Notes under the pieces: model-generated
Seen by the model: only the letters and a program-made list of their open reading frames with translations
Told to the model about the DNA's origin: nothing
Database searches by the model: none
Made by a program: the position numbers and the translations under genes
Shown here: positions 29,303 to 38,517 of the stretch, one piece after another
Layout: the number at the start of each line of letters is the position of its first letter
Numbering within the stretch: the first letter of the stretch is position 1
Assembly: GCF_001190925.1 (NCBI RefSeq)
Contig: NZ_CP011072.1
Coordinates: 1,178,001-1,242,000 of the forward strand
From: Azoarcus sp. CIB
GTDB taxonomy: Bacteria; Pseudomonadota; Gammaproteobacteria; Burkholderiales; Rhodocyclaceae
DNA: 64,000 nt
Direction: 5' to 3'

Positions 29303-30850
29303 ATGACCCAATTAAACCTGGACCAAGGCCAGATCGACCGCGCGCGCGAGTCGGCACGCCGCATCGCGCACCGCGTGTTCGACGACATGAGCCAATACAC
29401 GACGACCACCGTCGAACGCGCAACGCTGCGCCTGATGGGTGTCGACGGCGTGGACGACAATCAGATCCCGCTGCCGAACCGCCTCGTCGGGCACCTGCAC
29501 GAGCAGGGGCTGCTGCAGCACGGCGCGGCGGCAGTCGTCGCGGGCGCGATGACGGAGCATGCTCTGAGCGCTCAGCAGGTCGCCGAAGCCGTCGCCGCAG
29601 GCAAGCTCGTGCTCGCCCGCCCGAAGCACGACAAGGCCGCGCGTCAGGCCGCCGAAGCGATCGCCACGAAGATGTGCGACCACATCGCCGCCCAGCGTGC
29701 CGTGCGCGCCGAGCAGATCGACAAGGTCGGCGAAGCGCGCACGCCGTGGCTGTACCTCATCGTCGCCACCGGCAACATTTTTGAGGACATCGTGCAGGCC
29801 CGCGCCGCCGCGGAGCAGGGCGCCGACATCGTCGCGGTGATCCGCTCCACCGGCCAGAGCCTGCTCGACTACGTGCCCTATGGCGCGACGACCGAAGGCT
29901 TCGGCGGCACCTACGCGACGCAGGAAAACTTCCGCCTGATGCGCGCCGCGCTCGACGAGGTCGGCGCAAAGATCGGCCGCTACATCCGCCTGACGAACTA
30001 CTGCTCCGGCCTGTGCATGCCCGAGATCGCGGCGATGGGCGCGATGGAGCGTCTCGACATGATGCTCAACGACTCGATGTACGGAATCATCTTCCGCGAC
30101 ATCAACATGAAGCGCACCTTCATCGACCAATTCTTCTCGCGCATGGTCAACGCCTACGCCGGCATCATCATCAACACCGGCGAGGACAACTACCTGACGA
30201 CCGCCGACGCGTTCGACGCCGCTCACACGGTGCTCGCGTCCCAGCTCATCAACGAGCAGTTCGCCTACATCTCGGGCCTGAAACCCGACCAGATGGGCCT
30301 CGGCCACGCCTTCGAGATCAACCCGGACCTCGAGAACGGTTTCCTGTGGGAAGTCGCCCACGCCCAGCTCGTGCGCCAGGTCTTCCCGGAAGCGTGCCTG
30401 AAGTACATGCCGCCGACGAAGCACATGACCGGCAACATCTTCAAGGGGCATGTCCAGGACGCGCTGTTCAACGTCGTCAGCACGCTCACCGGGCAGAACA
30501 TCCACCTGCTCGGCATGATGACCGAGGCCATCCACACCCCCTTCATCCAGGACCGCTTCCTCGCGATCCAGAACGCGAAGTACGTGTTCGGCACGATGCG
30601 CGATCTGCACGACGAGGTCGAATTCAGGGCCGGCGGACGGATCGAATCCCGCGCGCAGCAGGTCCTCGCCGAAACCGTCGGCATCCTCGCCGACATCGAG
30701 AAGATCGGCCTGCCCGCGGCGATCGGCCGCGGCACCTTCGCCGACATCTCGCGCACGATGGACGGCGGCAAGGGCCTCGACGGCGTGATCGCCAAGTCTC
30801 CCGACTACTACAACCCCTTCCCGGACCTGATGCTGGCGGGAGCGAACTGA
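29303..30850 (+). CDS. kamD: lysine 5,6-aminomutase, alpha subunit
   Basis: 515 residues, the usual length of the PLP- and adenosylcobalamin-binding large subunit. The family is recognisable from TPWLYLIVATGNIFEDIVQARAAA, the SLLDYVPYGATTEGFGGTYATQENFRLMR block and MNMKRTFIDQFFSR-like central segments. An AAGGAG lies 9 nt before the ATG. With KamE it moves the epsilon-amino group of beta-lysine to carbon 5, giving 3,5-diaminohexanoate. The stop and the kamE start are one base apart. Confidence 0.95.
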   Translation: MTQLNLDQGQIDRARESARRIAHRVFDDMSQYTTTTVERATLRLMGVDGVDDNQIPLPNRLVGHLHEQGLLQHGAAAVVAGAMTEHALSAQQVAEAVAAGKLVLARPKHDKAARQAAEAIATKMCDHIAAQRAVRAEQIDKVGEARTPWLYLIVATGNIFEDIVQARAAAEQGADIVAVIRSTGQSLLDYVPYGATTEGFGGTYATQENFRLMRAALDEVGAKIGRYIRLTNYCSGLCMPEIAAMGAMERLDMMLNDSMYGIIFRDINMKRTFIDQFFSRMVNAYAGIIINTGEDNYLTTADAFDAAHTVLASQLINEQFAYISGLKPDQMGLGHAFEINPDLENGFLWEVAHAQLVRQVFPEACLKYMPPTKHMTGNIFKGHVQDALFNVVSTLTGQNIHLLGMMTEAIHTPFIQDRFLAIQNAKYVFGTMRDLHDEVEFRAGGRIESRAQQVLAETVGILADIEKIGLPAAIGRGTFADISRTMDGGKGLDGVIAKSPDYYNPFPDLMLAGAN

Positions 30851-30851
30851 C

Positions 30852-31604
30852 ATGAGCGAACAGATCACCGAAAACTGGGTGAAACCCTACGGCGACACGA
30901 TGAACGATGGCCGCGTGCAGCTTTCCTTCACGCTGCCGGTCGCGCTCGACGAGAACGCGAAGGAGGCCGCGCGCCAGCTCGCGCTGGAGATGGGCCTCGA
31001 CGAGCCGGCGGTCGTGCACGCCGAGGACATGGGGCAGGGCTTCTCGTTCTACGTCCTCTATGGCCAGTGCAGGCATCGCGTGGATCTCTCGCGCATCAAG
31101 GTCGCGAAGCCCGAGTTCGAGACCCTCGACAAGGACGCGATCAATGCGCTGATCGCCGAGAAGATGGGCCGCAAGATGGTCGTTCTCGGCGCCTGCATCG
31201 AGACCGACGCCCACACCGTCGGCATCGACGCGATCATGAACATGAAGGGCTACAACGGCCACAAGGGGCTGGAGAGTTACCACGAGGTGCGCGCGATCAA
31301 CATGGGTGCGCAGGTGGACTCCGAGGACCTCGTCGCGCGCGCGATCGAGGAGCAGGCCGACGTGATCCTCGTGTCGCAGGTCGTCACGCAGAAGAACATC
31401 CACCTCGACAACCTCACGCGCCTGTCGGATCTCCTCGAAGCCGAAGGCATCCGCGACCGCGTGATCCTCGTCGTCGGCGGTCCGCGCATCTCGCACGAAC
31501 TTGCGAAGGAACTCGGCTACGACGCCGGCTTCGGTACCAAATCCTACGCCGAGGACGTCGCGTCCTTCGCGATCCACGAATGGGCCAAACGCCACGCCGC
31601 ATGA
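30852..31604 (+). CDS. kamE: lysine 5,6-aminomutase, beta subunit
   Basis: 250 residues. The B12-binding DxHxxG motif is D119-A-H121-T-V-G, where His121 is the lower axial cobalt ligand. Lys132 in NMKG is the counterpart of the lysine that holds PLP in the Clostridium enzyme (spacing of 11 from the His is conserved). A C-terminal Rossmann-type B12 domain follows (VILVSQVVTQKN, LVVGGPRIS). It completes the heterodimer with KamD. Confidence 0.95.
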   Translation: MSEQITENWVKPYGDTMNDGRVQLSFTLPVALDENAKEAARQLALEMGLDEPAVVHAEDMGQGFSFYVLYGQCRHRVDLSRIKVAKPEFETLDKDAINALIAEKMGRKMVVLGACIETDAHTVGIDAIMNMKGYNGHKGLESYHEVRAINMGAQVDSEDLVARAIEEQADVILVSQVVTQKNIHLDNLTRLSDLLEAEGIRDRVILVVGGPRISHELAKELGYDAGFGTKSYAEDVASFAIHEWAKRHAA

Positions 31605-31615
31605 AGCGATGAATC

Positions 31616-31713
31616 GTAGGGCGGGAGGAGCCGAAGGCGTATCCCGCCAAACAAACTTCGGATGTATCGGAAACGCGGTAATGGCGGGATGCGCTGCGCT
31701 TCTCCCGCCCTAC
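31616..31713 (-). repeat. 98-bp palindromic element, copy 3, inverted
   Basis: Same length and end sequences (GTAGGGCGGG ... CCCGCCCTAC) as the copies at 16568 and 16754. The inner arms are swapped (GAGCCGAAGGC on the left, GCGCTGCGCT on the right), so it is in the opposite orientation. It starts 12 bp after the kamE stop and separates kamDE from kal. Confidence 0.8.
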
Positions 31714-31791
31714 GGTCCGGTCGCATACGACAAAGGCGGGAGTAGATCTCGCCTCCGAACCGGAAAACAATGAGTATCAGAGGGATGCATC

Positions 31792-32190
31792 ATGACTGAA
31801 ATCACCAGCCTCATCCGCCTGCGCATCAGCGCCCATGACGCCCACTACGCCGGCGACCTCGTCGACGGCGCGAAGATGCTGCAACTCTTCGGCGACGTCG
31901 CCACCGAACTGCTGATCCGCAGCGATGGCGACGAGGGCCTGTTCGTCGCGTACGACAAGGTCGAATTCCTCGCGCCGGTGCGCGCGGGCGACTTCATCGA
32001 GGCGACCGGCCGCATCGTTTCGATGGGCAAGACTTCGCGCAAGATGGAGTTCGAGGCGCGCAAGGTCATCGTGCCAGCCGGGATCAAAGGCCAGCCTTCG
32101 GCCTGCGACGTGCTGCCGGAGCCGATCGTCGTCTGCCGCGCTGCCGGCACCTGCGTTGTGCCGGCAGAGTGCCAGCGCAATATTCGCTGA
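31792..32190 (+). CDS. kal: 3-aminobutyryl-CoA ammonia lyase
   Basis: 132 residues, a small hotdog-fold protein ([28 protein letters not shown], then [18 protein letters not shown]). Size and sequence fit Kal, which removes ammonia from 3-aminobutyryl-CoA to give crotonyl-CoA, the end of the lysine branch. It sits just before kce with five bases between stop and start. Confidence 0.85.
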   Translation: MTEITSLIRLRISAHDAHYAGDLVDGAKMLQLFGDVATELLIRSDGDEGLFVAYDKVEFLAPVRAGDFIEATGRIVSMGKTSRKMEFEARKVIVPAGIKGQPSACDVLPEPIVVCRAAGTCVVPAECQRNIR

Positions 32191-32195
32191 AGAAC

Positions 32196-33011
32196 ATGGA
32201 AAAGCTGATCATCACCGCCGCGCTGACCGGCGCCGAAGTCACGCGAGAACAGCAACCCGCGCTACCCGTCATGCCGGATGAGATCGCGCGCGCGGCGGAG
32301 GAGTGCGCCGCGGCCGGCGCATCCATCGTCCACGTCCACGCACGCCGGCCCGACGGCACGCCGACGCAGGACAAGGCCGTCTACGCCGAGATCATCGACG
32401 CGATCCGCGCGCGCTGCGACGTGATCGTGCAGGTGTCGACCGGCGGCGCCGTCGGCATGAGCGCCGCCGAACGCCTCGCCCCAGTCGAACTGCGCCCCGA
32501 GATGGCGACGCTGTCGATGGGTTCGGTGAATTTCGGCGACGACGTGTTCCTCAATGTCCCTGCCGACATGGAAGCCTTCCTCGCCGCGATGAAGGAATTC
32601 CGCGTCAAGCCCGAGTTCGAGATCTTCGACGCAGGCATGCTGCACAGCCTGCAGCGGTGGCTGAAGAGGGGCGTCGTTGAGGGACCGGTGCACGTCGACT
32701 TCGTGCTCGGCGTGCCGGGCGCGATGGCCGGCACGCCCGAGTCGCTGATGTTCCTGCGCTCGCAACTGCCGCCCGGCGCGACCTGGACTGTCGCCGGCAT
32801 CGGCTCCGCGCAACTGCCGCTCGGCGCGATCGCGATCGCGCTTGGAGGACATGTGCGCGTCGGCTTCGAGGACAACGTCTGGTACCGCAAGGGCGAACTC
32901 GCGACCAGCAACGCCCAGCTCGTCGCACGCATCGCGCGGATTGCCCGCGAGATGGAGCGGCCGGTCGCGACGCCGGGCGAGGCGCGGGAGATCCTTGGCA
33001 TCATGCGCTGA
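32196..33011 (+). CDS. kce: 3-keto-5-aminohexanoate cleavage enzyme (BKACE family)
   Basis: 271 residues from ATG 32196; a GTG at 32169 would add nine residues that overlap kal. It is a TIM-barrel beta-keto acid cleavage enzyme: the N-terminal EKLIITAALTGAEVTR motif, the zinc-binding HVHARRPDG, the STGG loop, and a later GHVRVGFEDN carrying the conserved Glu-Asp pair. It cleaves 5-amino-3-oxohexanoate with acetyl-CoA into 3-aminobutyryl-CoA and acetoacetate, linking Kdd to Kal. Confidence 0.93.
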   Translation: MEKLIITAALTGAEVTREQQPALPVMPDEIARAAEECAAAGASIVHVHARRPDGTPTQDKAVYAEIIDAIRARCDVIVQVSTGGAVGMSAAERLAPVELRPEMATLSMGSVNFGDDVFLNVPADMEAFLAAMKEFRVKPEFEIFDAGMLHSLQRWLKRGVVEGPVHVDFVLGVPGAMAGTPESLMFLRSQLPPGATWTVAGIGSAQLPLGAIAIALGGHVRVGFEDNVWYRKGELATSNAQLVARIARIAREMERPVATPGEAREILGIMR

Positions 33012-33059
33012 GCGCATCGGGCGGCAGGGGGCCGCTCGCTGCGTTCGCCCGCGGCCGTA

Positions 33060-33083
33060 AAGATGTAAATAATATGAATTTTA
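33060..33083. promoter_or_regulatory. AT-rich NsrR-like half-site before the hmp remnant
   Basis: AAGATGTAAATAATATGAAT resembles the AAGATGYATTT half-site bound by the nitric oxide sensor NsrR. It lies about 20 bp before the start of the flavohaemoglobin remnant. The second half of the palindrome is poor, so this is tentative. Confidence 0.35.
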
Positions 33084-33099
33084 TAGGAATGACCCCCCA

Positions 33100-33390
33100 A
33101 TGGCTTCAAGACGTACCGTCGAACTCGTCCAGGCAACCGTTCCAGCGCTGCAGGCTCACGGCCTGGCGCTGACGACGCATTTCTATACCCTGATGTTCAC
33201 GCACGAGCCCGAGCTGAAGAACATCTTCAACCTCGGCAACCAGGCTGGCGGCCAGCAGCAACAGGCTCTTGCGCAGGCCGTGCTCGCCGATGCCGACTAC
33301 TACCTGTGCGGCCCGCTGCTCTCGTGGGGCGTGCCGGCCGGACGCGTTCACTACGAAGTCTTCGGGCCCGACCAGATCGTCAGCGCCTGA
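33100..33390 (+). pseudogene. hmp: flavohaemoglobin remnant with in-frame internal deletion
   Basis: 96 residues. Residues 1-60 match the start of the Hmp globin domain (VELVQATVPALQAHGLALTT, FYTLMFTHEPELKNIFNLGNQA). Residues about 66-96 match the extreme C-terminus of the NAD-binding domain (YYLCGPLLSWGVPAGRVHYEVFGPD). The roughly 300 residues between, including the haem-binding His region, the FAD domain and most of the NAD domain, are missing. The join is in frame with no stop, so a small protein could still be made, but it cannot work as nitric oxide dioxygenase. Confidence 0.85.
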
Positions 33391-33444
33391 GGGCCGGCGC
33401 TGGTAGACTCGGCCGCCCAGCCGCAGCATGGAGACCGCAGCATC

Positions 33445-34038
33445 GTGAACCTGTCCGACCTCGAACGGCAACTGGCCTTCCTCAGGGAGATCGATCGGCT
33501 CAAGAGCGTCGTCCGCCTGTCGCCCCTGATCGACCGCTCCCGGCGCGAGAACAGCGCCGAGCATTCCTGGCACCTCGCGCTCTATGCGCTTGTGCTGGCG
33601 CAGCACGCCGCCGGCGCGGTCGATGTGCTGCGCGTCGTCAAGATGCTGCTGATCCACGACATCGTCGAGATCGACGCGGGCGACGTGCCATTCCATGTGC
33701 CATCGACGCACGCCGGACAGGCCGAACGCGAGCGCCTGGCGGCTGAGCGCATCTTCGGCCTGTTGCCCGAGGCGCAGGCCGCCGAATTCCGCGAGCTGTG
33801 GTTCGAATTCGAGGCCGCCGCGAGCGACGACGCGAGATTCGCCAAGGCGCTCGACCGCTTCCAGCCGATGCTGCACAACGCCGCGACCGACGGCGGCACC
33901 TGGGTCGAATGCGAGGTCACCCTCGATCAGGTCGAGGCGCGTTGCCGACCACCGATCCAGGGCGGCGCGCCGGCGCTCTGGGAGGCTGCGGCCGGGATGG
34001 CCGCCGATCACTTTCGCAAGCGATCGCAGGCGGATTGA
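33445..34038 (+). CDS. HD-domain hydrolase (YfbR / 5'-nucleotidase-like)
   Basis: 197 residues from GTG 33445, with GGAG upstream. The HD metal site is seen as AEHSWHLAL and LLIHDIVEIDAGD, with a later conserved Asp in the DDARFAKALDRFQPMLHN helix, the pattern of YfbR and its oxygen-insensitive relatives. It probably hydrolyses deoxyribonucleoside monophosphates. No operon partner is evident. Confidence 0.85.
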   Translation: MNLSDLERQLAFLREIDRLKSVVRLSPLIDRSRRENSAEHSWHLALYALVLAQHAAGAVDVLRVVKMLLIHDIVEIDAGDVPFHVPSTHAGQAERERLAAERIFGLLPEAQAAEFRELWFEFEAAASDDARFAKALDRFQPMLHNAATDGGTWVECEVTLDQVEARCRPPIQGGAPALWEAAAGMAADHFRKRSQAD

Positions 34039-34140
34039 CCCGCCCTCCGCTGCGGGGCCGGGAGCCGCGAGCCGTCGTCGGTCACCCTGCCTGTGCGCGG
34101 CGCCTCCTGGCGCTGCACGGCGGATGATCCGGCAACGGGG

Positions 34141-35001
34141 TCAGCGATCCTCCCCGAGCAGAAACGCCACGACTGCATTCCACCAGCGATCGTCGACGCG
34201 CTCGACCCAGTCGTTGTGGTCGGCCGCCGGCACGACGATCTGGCGTTTCGGGCCCGTCAGGCCCTCGTACAGCGCAGCGCCGAAGCGCGCGGGCACGATG
34301 CTGTCCCGTTCCGCGACGACTACCAGCACCGGGCGGTCGAATGATGTGAGGTGCGCGGCGCTGTCGTAGCGGTCATGCAGCAGCCATCGCACGGGCAGCC
34401 ACGGAAAGTGGAAGGCGGCGACGTTTTCGAGCCTGTCCCACGGCGTGACGAGCAGCAGGCCCGCGAGCCTGTCGCGCTGGCGCTCGGCGACCGCCGCGAC
34501 GACGCCGGCGCCGAGCGATTCCCCGACAAGGAGCAGCGGCGCCCCGTACAGGCGATGGGCCAGCGCCACGGTCGCGTCGGCGTCATCGACCAGTGCTCGT
34601 TCGCCGGGCTTGCCGTCGCGCGGGCCGTAGCCGGGATATTCCGCGAGGATCACGCGCAGGCCGAGTCGTGTGAGCGCCGCGGCGTAATACCCGCGGTGGC
34701 CGGCGTGGCCCGCGTTGCCGTGGAAGACGACCGCGGTGCCGCGCACGGGGCCGGCCGGTTCGGCGACGAGCCCGCGGAAGTCATCCGGCGTCGGCCATGC
34801 ACGCAGCGGCCCCGAGACCAGCGCCTCCAGCGGCGCCTTGTCAGGGTAGTAGAGCGACTGGTCCTGGAACATGGTGACCCCCGCGAGCATGAGGATGAAG
34901 GCGATAGTCAGCCGCAGCATCACTCTGGCAAGCGGCGCGGCGGGGGCGGGGTCGGCGACGAGCCGGTCCAGTCGGTCGTGATCCGGTTTGTCCATCGGCA
35001 T
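34141..35001 (-). CDS. membrane-anchored alpha/beta hydrolase
   Basis: 286 residues. A membrane helix (about 25-43, LARVMLRLTIAFILMLAGV) is followed by an alpha/beta hydrolase domain of the BEM46/YfhR-like type. It has an oxyanion region VFHGNAGH, nucleophile Ser in VGESLGAG, acid Asp in VVAERDSIVP and His in AADHNDW. The substrate is unknown; an esterase or peptidase-like role at the inner membrane is likely. It converges with the HD gene and is divergent from the cytochrome gene at 35350. Confidence 0.85.
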   Translation of the reverse strand: MPMDKPDHDRLDRLVADPAPAAPLARVMLRLTIAFILMLAGVTMFQDQSLYYPDKAPLEALVSGPLRAWPTPDDFRGLVAEPAGPVRGTAVVFHGNAGHAGHRGYYAAALTRLGLRVILAEYPGYGPRDGKPGERALVDDADATVALAHRLYGAPLLLVGESLGAGVVAAVAERQRDRLAGLLLVTPWDRLENVAAFHFPWLPVRWLLHDRYDSAAHLTSFDRPVLVVVAERDSIVPARFGAALYEGLTGPKRQIVVPAADHNDWVERVDDRWWNAVVAFLLGEDR

Positions 35002-35349
35002 TCACCCGCATCGCAGCCTTGAAACACATTGTCGCGCGGCTGGAGGCTCGATTCAAATGCCCCGGCCCGATCGGTACAGGCGAACTCGACGCCCGCGCCT
35101 CGGGTACATCCCGCGCGCCGCCCCGATCCACACATGACACCAGTGTGTCGGCGGACGGAGCTGTCGTCACGGTGCGAGACCGGTTCTGTAGCCTTTCCGA
35201 TGATGTTCATCCATAGGGATATTGATCTAGCGAAACAGACGCTCATACCAATTCCTGCGCACATGCCATCCATCTATTGTGCAAACCAGGGAAGCGGGAT
35301 CCGGAAACGACGGTTCCCTCCTGGATGACCAATCAGGACGGAGGCAACG
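35002..35349. other. 348-bp divergent intergenic region
   Basis: Between the alpha/beta hydrolase and the dihaem cytochrome. It is less GC-rich than the genes. A small inverted repeat GACAC cagt GTGTC lies near 35136-35150. No sigma-54 promoter, gene or strong operator was recognised. Confidence 0.4.
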
Positions 35350-36378
35350 ATGAGTGCGAAACTGAATGTAGCGGTGGTGGCTTTGGCCGTAGCCGCAGGA
35401 TCTTCGATCGCAGCCGAACCGGCCCAGCCGGTTCCCGCCGCTCCGGCGCCCGCAGCGGCCGCGCCTGCCGTGCCGGCGGTCTATCCGTGGGTGGTGCCGG
35501 ACGTCGACAAGCTGCCGAACGACAAGTACGGGCAGATGGTGCGCATGGGCCGCGACCTCGTTCTGAAGACCCACCAGTTCATCGGGCCGGAGGTCGCCGA
35601 TCCCGCCAAGCGCTTCGCCGGCAACAATCTCGCCTGCACGACCTGTCACCTCGACGGCGGCACGAAGAAGGACGGCAACGGTTTCGTCGGCACCTACGTC
35701 GGCTACCCCTCCTACAAGGCGCGCGAGGACTCGGTGCAGACGATCGAGGAACGCATCAACGGCTGCATGGAGCGCTCGATGAACGGGCGCCGGTTGCCGC
35801 TCGACAGCGTCGAGATGAAGGCGATGACGAGCTACATGCGCTTCATGTCGACGAATGTGCCGGTCGGCGCGAACGTGGCCGGCCTCGGGCTGCCGAAGCC
35901 GGGAAAGTTCCCGGATCGTCCGGCCGACCCGGTGCAGGGCAAGCAGGTTTATGACCAGTTCTGCGTCGCCTGCCACGGCCCGGAAGGCCAAGGCGTGCGC
36001 GTGGGACAGGCCGGCGATGCGCAAGGCTACGTGAATCCGCCGCTGTGGGGGGCGGACAGCTACAACGACGGCGCCGGCATGAACCGCGTGATCATGGCGG
36101 CGCGCTTCATCCGCAACAACATGCCCAAGGGCGTGACCGCGGAAGCTCCGGTCCTCACCGATGAGCAGGCGTTCGACGTGGCAGCCTTCATCAACAGCCA
36201 GCCGCGCCCGAAGAAGGCGGGGCTCGAGGCGGATTTCCCGGCGCGCATCAACAAGGTCGTCGATGCGCACTTTCCGCCGTACCGCGAAGGCTTCACCCCC
36301 GAGCAGCACAAGTACGGGCCGTTCAAGCCGATCATCGATGCGATGAACAAGGAGGTCGCGGCGGCGAAGAAGAAGTGA
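35350..36378 (+). CDS. dihaem c-type cytochrome, TsdA-like (thiosulfate dehydrogenase family)
   Basis: 342 residues. Signal peptide followed by a Pro/Ala-rich linker (about 22-45). Two haem sites: CTTCH (about residue 97) and CVACH (about 208). The RINGCMERSMNGR motif in the first domain matches the TsdA family, where the Cys is the distal ligand of the catalytic haem. TsdA oxidises thiosulfate to tetrathionate, or the reverse, in the periplasm. No tsdB-like partner gene is adjacent. A Lys-rich tail ends the protein. Confidence 0.8.
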   Translation: MSAKLNVAVVALAVAAGSSIAAEPAQPVPAAPAPAAAAPAVPAVYPWVVPDVDKLPNDKYGQMVRMGRDLVLKTHQFIGPEVADPAKRFAGNNLACTTCHLDGGTKKDGNGFVGTYVGYPSYKAREDSVQTIEERINGCMERSMNGRRLPLDSVEMKAMTSYMRFMSTNVPVGANVAGLGLPKPGKFPDRPADPVQGKQVYDQFCVACHGPEGQGVRVGQAGDAQGYVNPPLWGADSYNDGAGMNRVIMAARFIRNNMPKGVTAEAPVLTDEQAFDVAAFINSQPRPKKAGLEADFPARINKVVDAHFPPYREGFTPEQHKYGPFKPIIDAMNKEVAAAKKK

Positions 36379-36402
36379 CGGCGCGCGCGCGGCTGTGACC
36401 TG

Positions 36403-36434
36403 AAAGGACCGGGTGCGATGGCATCCGGTCCTTT
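36403..36434. terminator. hairpin between converging cytochrome and kup genes
   Basis: A 10-bp perfect stem AAAGGACCGG (36403-36412) / CCGGTCCTTT (36425-36434) with a 12-nt loop. The stem ends in AAA on one strand and TTT on the other, so it can end transcription from both sides. Confidence 0.75.
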
Positions 36435-36454
36435 CATTTGTGCATCCGTAGACG

Positions 36455-38317
36455 CTAGATCACGAGCTGCGTGCCGAGCTCCACGACGCGATTGTTCGGA
36501 ATGCGGAAGAAGTCCGTCGCGCTGGTCGCATTCTTCGTCATGAACGCGAACAGGCGCGCGCGCCACGGCGCGATGCGGCTGCGGCTCAGGCGCGGGATCA
36601 CCGTTTCGCGCGACAGGTAGAAGGTCGTCTCCATCATGTCGAAGGGTTCGCCGAAGCGGCTGCAGTGGTCCAGCGCGCTCGGGATGTCCGGGTCTTCCAT
36701 GAAGCCGTAGCGCAGGATCACGCGGATGAAGCCTTGTTTCAGGTGGTGCAGGTAGATGCGGTCTAGCTCGCTGACGTAGGGGGTGTCGGCGGTCTGCACC
36801 GTGACCAGCACGACGCGTTCGTGCAGCACCTGGTTGTGCTTGAGGTTGTGCAGCAGCGCGGCGGGTACGCCGTCCTTCGAACTGGTCATGAACACGGCGG
36901 TGCCATGCACGCGGTGCACGCTGCCGATCATGGCCATGAAATCGTTCATCGACAGGCCTTGCTTGGCGATCTCCTCCTGCACGATGCCGCGTCCGCGGCG
37001 CCAGGTCGTCAGCACCGTGAAGGACACGAGCCCCATCGCGATCGGGAACCATCCGCCCTGCGGGATCTTGATCGCGTTGGCGGCGAAGAAGGCGATGTCG
37101 ACAGCCAGCAGCGAGCCGGCGACGAGGACGACGAGCAGCCGGTTCCACTTCCATAGCAGGACCATCACGAAGGCGATGAGCACGGTGTCGATCATCATCG
37201 TGCCGGTGACCGCGATGCCGTACGCCGCGGCGAGGTTGGAAGAGCTCTGGAAGCCCACGACAAGCGCGATCACGGCGAGGTAGAGCGTCCAGTTGGTGAA
37301 GGGTACGTAGATCTGGCCCTCTTCCTGGCCGGAGGTGTGCACGATCAGCATGCGCGGCAGCAGGCCCATCTGGACGGCCTGGCGCGCCACCGAGAAGGCG
37401 CCCGAGATGACCGCCTGCGACGCGATCACCGTGGCGAGCGTGGCGAGGATCAGCATGGGAATCATGGCCCACGTCGGCCCGAGGTGGAAGAAGGGGCTCT
37501 CGATGGCGGCGGGCTCGTTCAGCAGCAGGGCGCCCTGGCCGAAGTAGTTGACTACCAGGGCCGGCATCACGAAGGCGAACCATGCGAGGCGGATCGGAAA
37601 GGGGCCGAAATGACCCATATCGGTGTAGAGCGCCTCGCCGCCGGTCACCGCGAGCACGACCGCGCCGAGGGCGAGGAACGCGAGGGCGGTGTGGTTGCCG
37701 ATGAAGCCGAGCGCGTACATCGGGTTCAGTGCTGCGAGCACTTCCGGATGGCGGACGATTTCGTTGAAGCCCAGTACGGCCAGCACGGCGAACCAGCCCA
37801 CCATGACCGGGCCGAAGAACAGGCCGACGGCGCCGGTGCCGCGGCGCTGGATCATGAACAGCGCCGTGAGGATCACTACCGTGATGGGTACGACGAAGGA
37901 TTGCAGCCCCGGCGCGACGATGCCCAGGCCCTCGACGGCCGACAGCACCGAGATGGCCGGCGTGATCATGCTGTCGCCGTAGAACAGCGCCGCCGCGAAC
38001 ACCCCCAGCATCGACACGGCCCAGGTGAGCCGCCGGCTCTTCGCCTTGTCGACGATCAGCGCGAGCAGCGCCAGCGATCCGCCTTCGCCGCGGTTGTCCG
38101 CCCGCATGATGATCAGCACGTACTTGAGCGTCACCAGCACCATGATCGACCAGAACACCATCGACAGGATGCCGAGGATGTTCTCCGGGGTGACCGGGAT
38201 GGGATGGTGGCCGTTGAAGATTTCCTTCAGGGCGTAGAGCGGACTCGTGCCGATGTCGCCGAACACCACGCCGATCGCGCCGACCGTGAGGGTCGGCAAA
38301 GCCTTGCGCGAATGCAT
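36455..38317 (-). CDS. kup: Kup-family potassium uptake transporter
   Basis: 620 residues, about twelve membrane helices and a cytoplasmic C-terminal domain, the normal size for Kup. Typical motifs are [21 protein letters not shown] at the N-terminus and [17 protein letters not shown] in the core. It is a K+/H+ symporter of the inner membrane. It is divergent from the TonB receptor gene, 200 bp apart. Confidence 0.95.
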   Translation of the reverse strand: MHSRKALPTLTVGAIGVVFGDIGTSPLYALKEIFNGHHPIPVTPENILGILSMVFWSIMVLVTLKYVLIIMRADNRGEGGSLALLALIVDKAKSRRLTWAVSMLGVFAAALFYGDSMITPAISVLSAVEGLGIVAPGLQSFVVPITVVILTALFMIQRRGTGAVGLFFGPVMVGWFAVLAVLGFNEIVRHPEVLAALNPMYALGFIGNHTALAFLALGAVVLAVTGGEALYTDMGHFGPFPIRLAWFAFVMPALVVNYFGQGALLLNEPAAIESPFFHLGPTWAMIPMLILATLATVIASQAVISGAFSVARQAVQMGLLPRMLIVHTSGQEEGQIYVPFTNWTLYLAVIALVVGFQSSSNLAAAYGIAVTGTMMIDTVLIAFVMVLLWKWNRLLVVLVAGSLLAVDIAFFAANAIKIPQGGWFPIAMGLVSFTVLTTWRRGRGIVQEEIAKQGLSMNDFMAMIGSVHRVHGTAVFMTSSKDGVPAALLHNLKHNQVLHERVVLVTVQTADTPYVSELDRIYLHHLKQGFIRVILRYGFMEDPDIPSALDHCSRFGEPFDMMETTFYLSRETVIPRLSRSRIAPWRARLFAFMTKNATSATDFFRIPNNRVVELGTQLVI

Positions 38318-38517
38318 GCGCTATATCCTGTGTTGTTGTTTTGGGTGTAGCGGCGCGCATTGTAAGGTCACAAGGGGCAAGGCGGCATGCTTTGGCAGGA
38401 TGTCCTGAGAATCGTCGAGTCGCTGTCGCTGGCAGGCTGCATCCGCGTGTCGAGATTGACGCACTGCAGCGGCTCCTTCGATACTCATGCACTTTGAGTC
38501 ACGGCCGCGGGAGTCGT

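Noticed and set aside
33100-33390. Single-domain haemoglobin gene
   Set aside because: Only the first third of the globin fold is present, and the end clearly matches the reductase C-terminus of flavohaemoglobin.
36060-38492. 810-codon minus-strand frame overlapping kup and the cytochrome gene
   Set aside because: It is a shifted-frame shadow of kup with Arg/Ala-rich nonsense composition.
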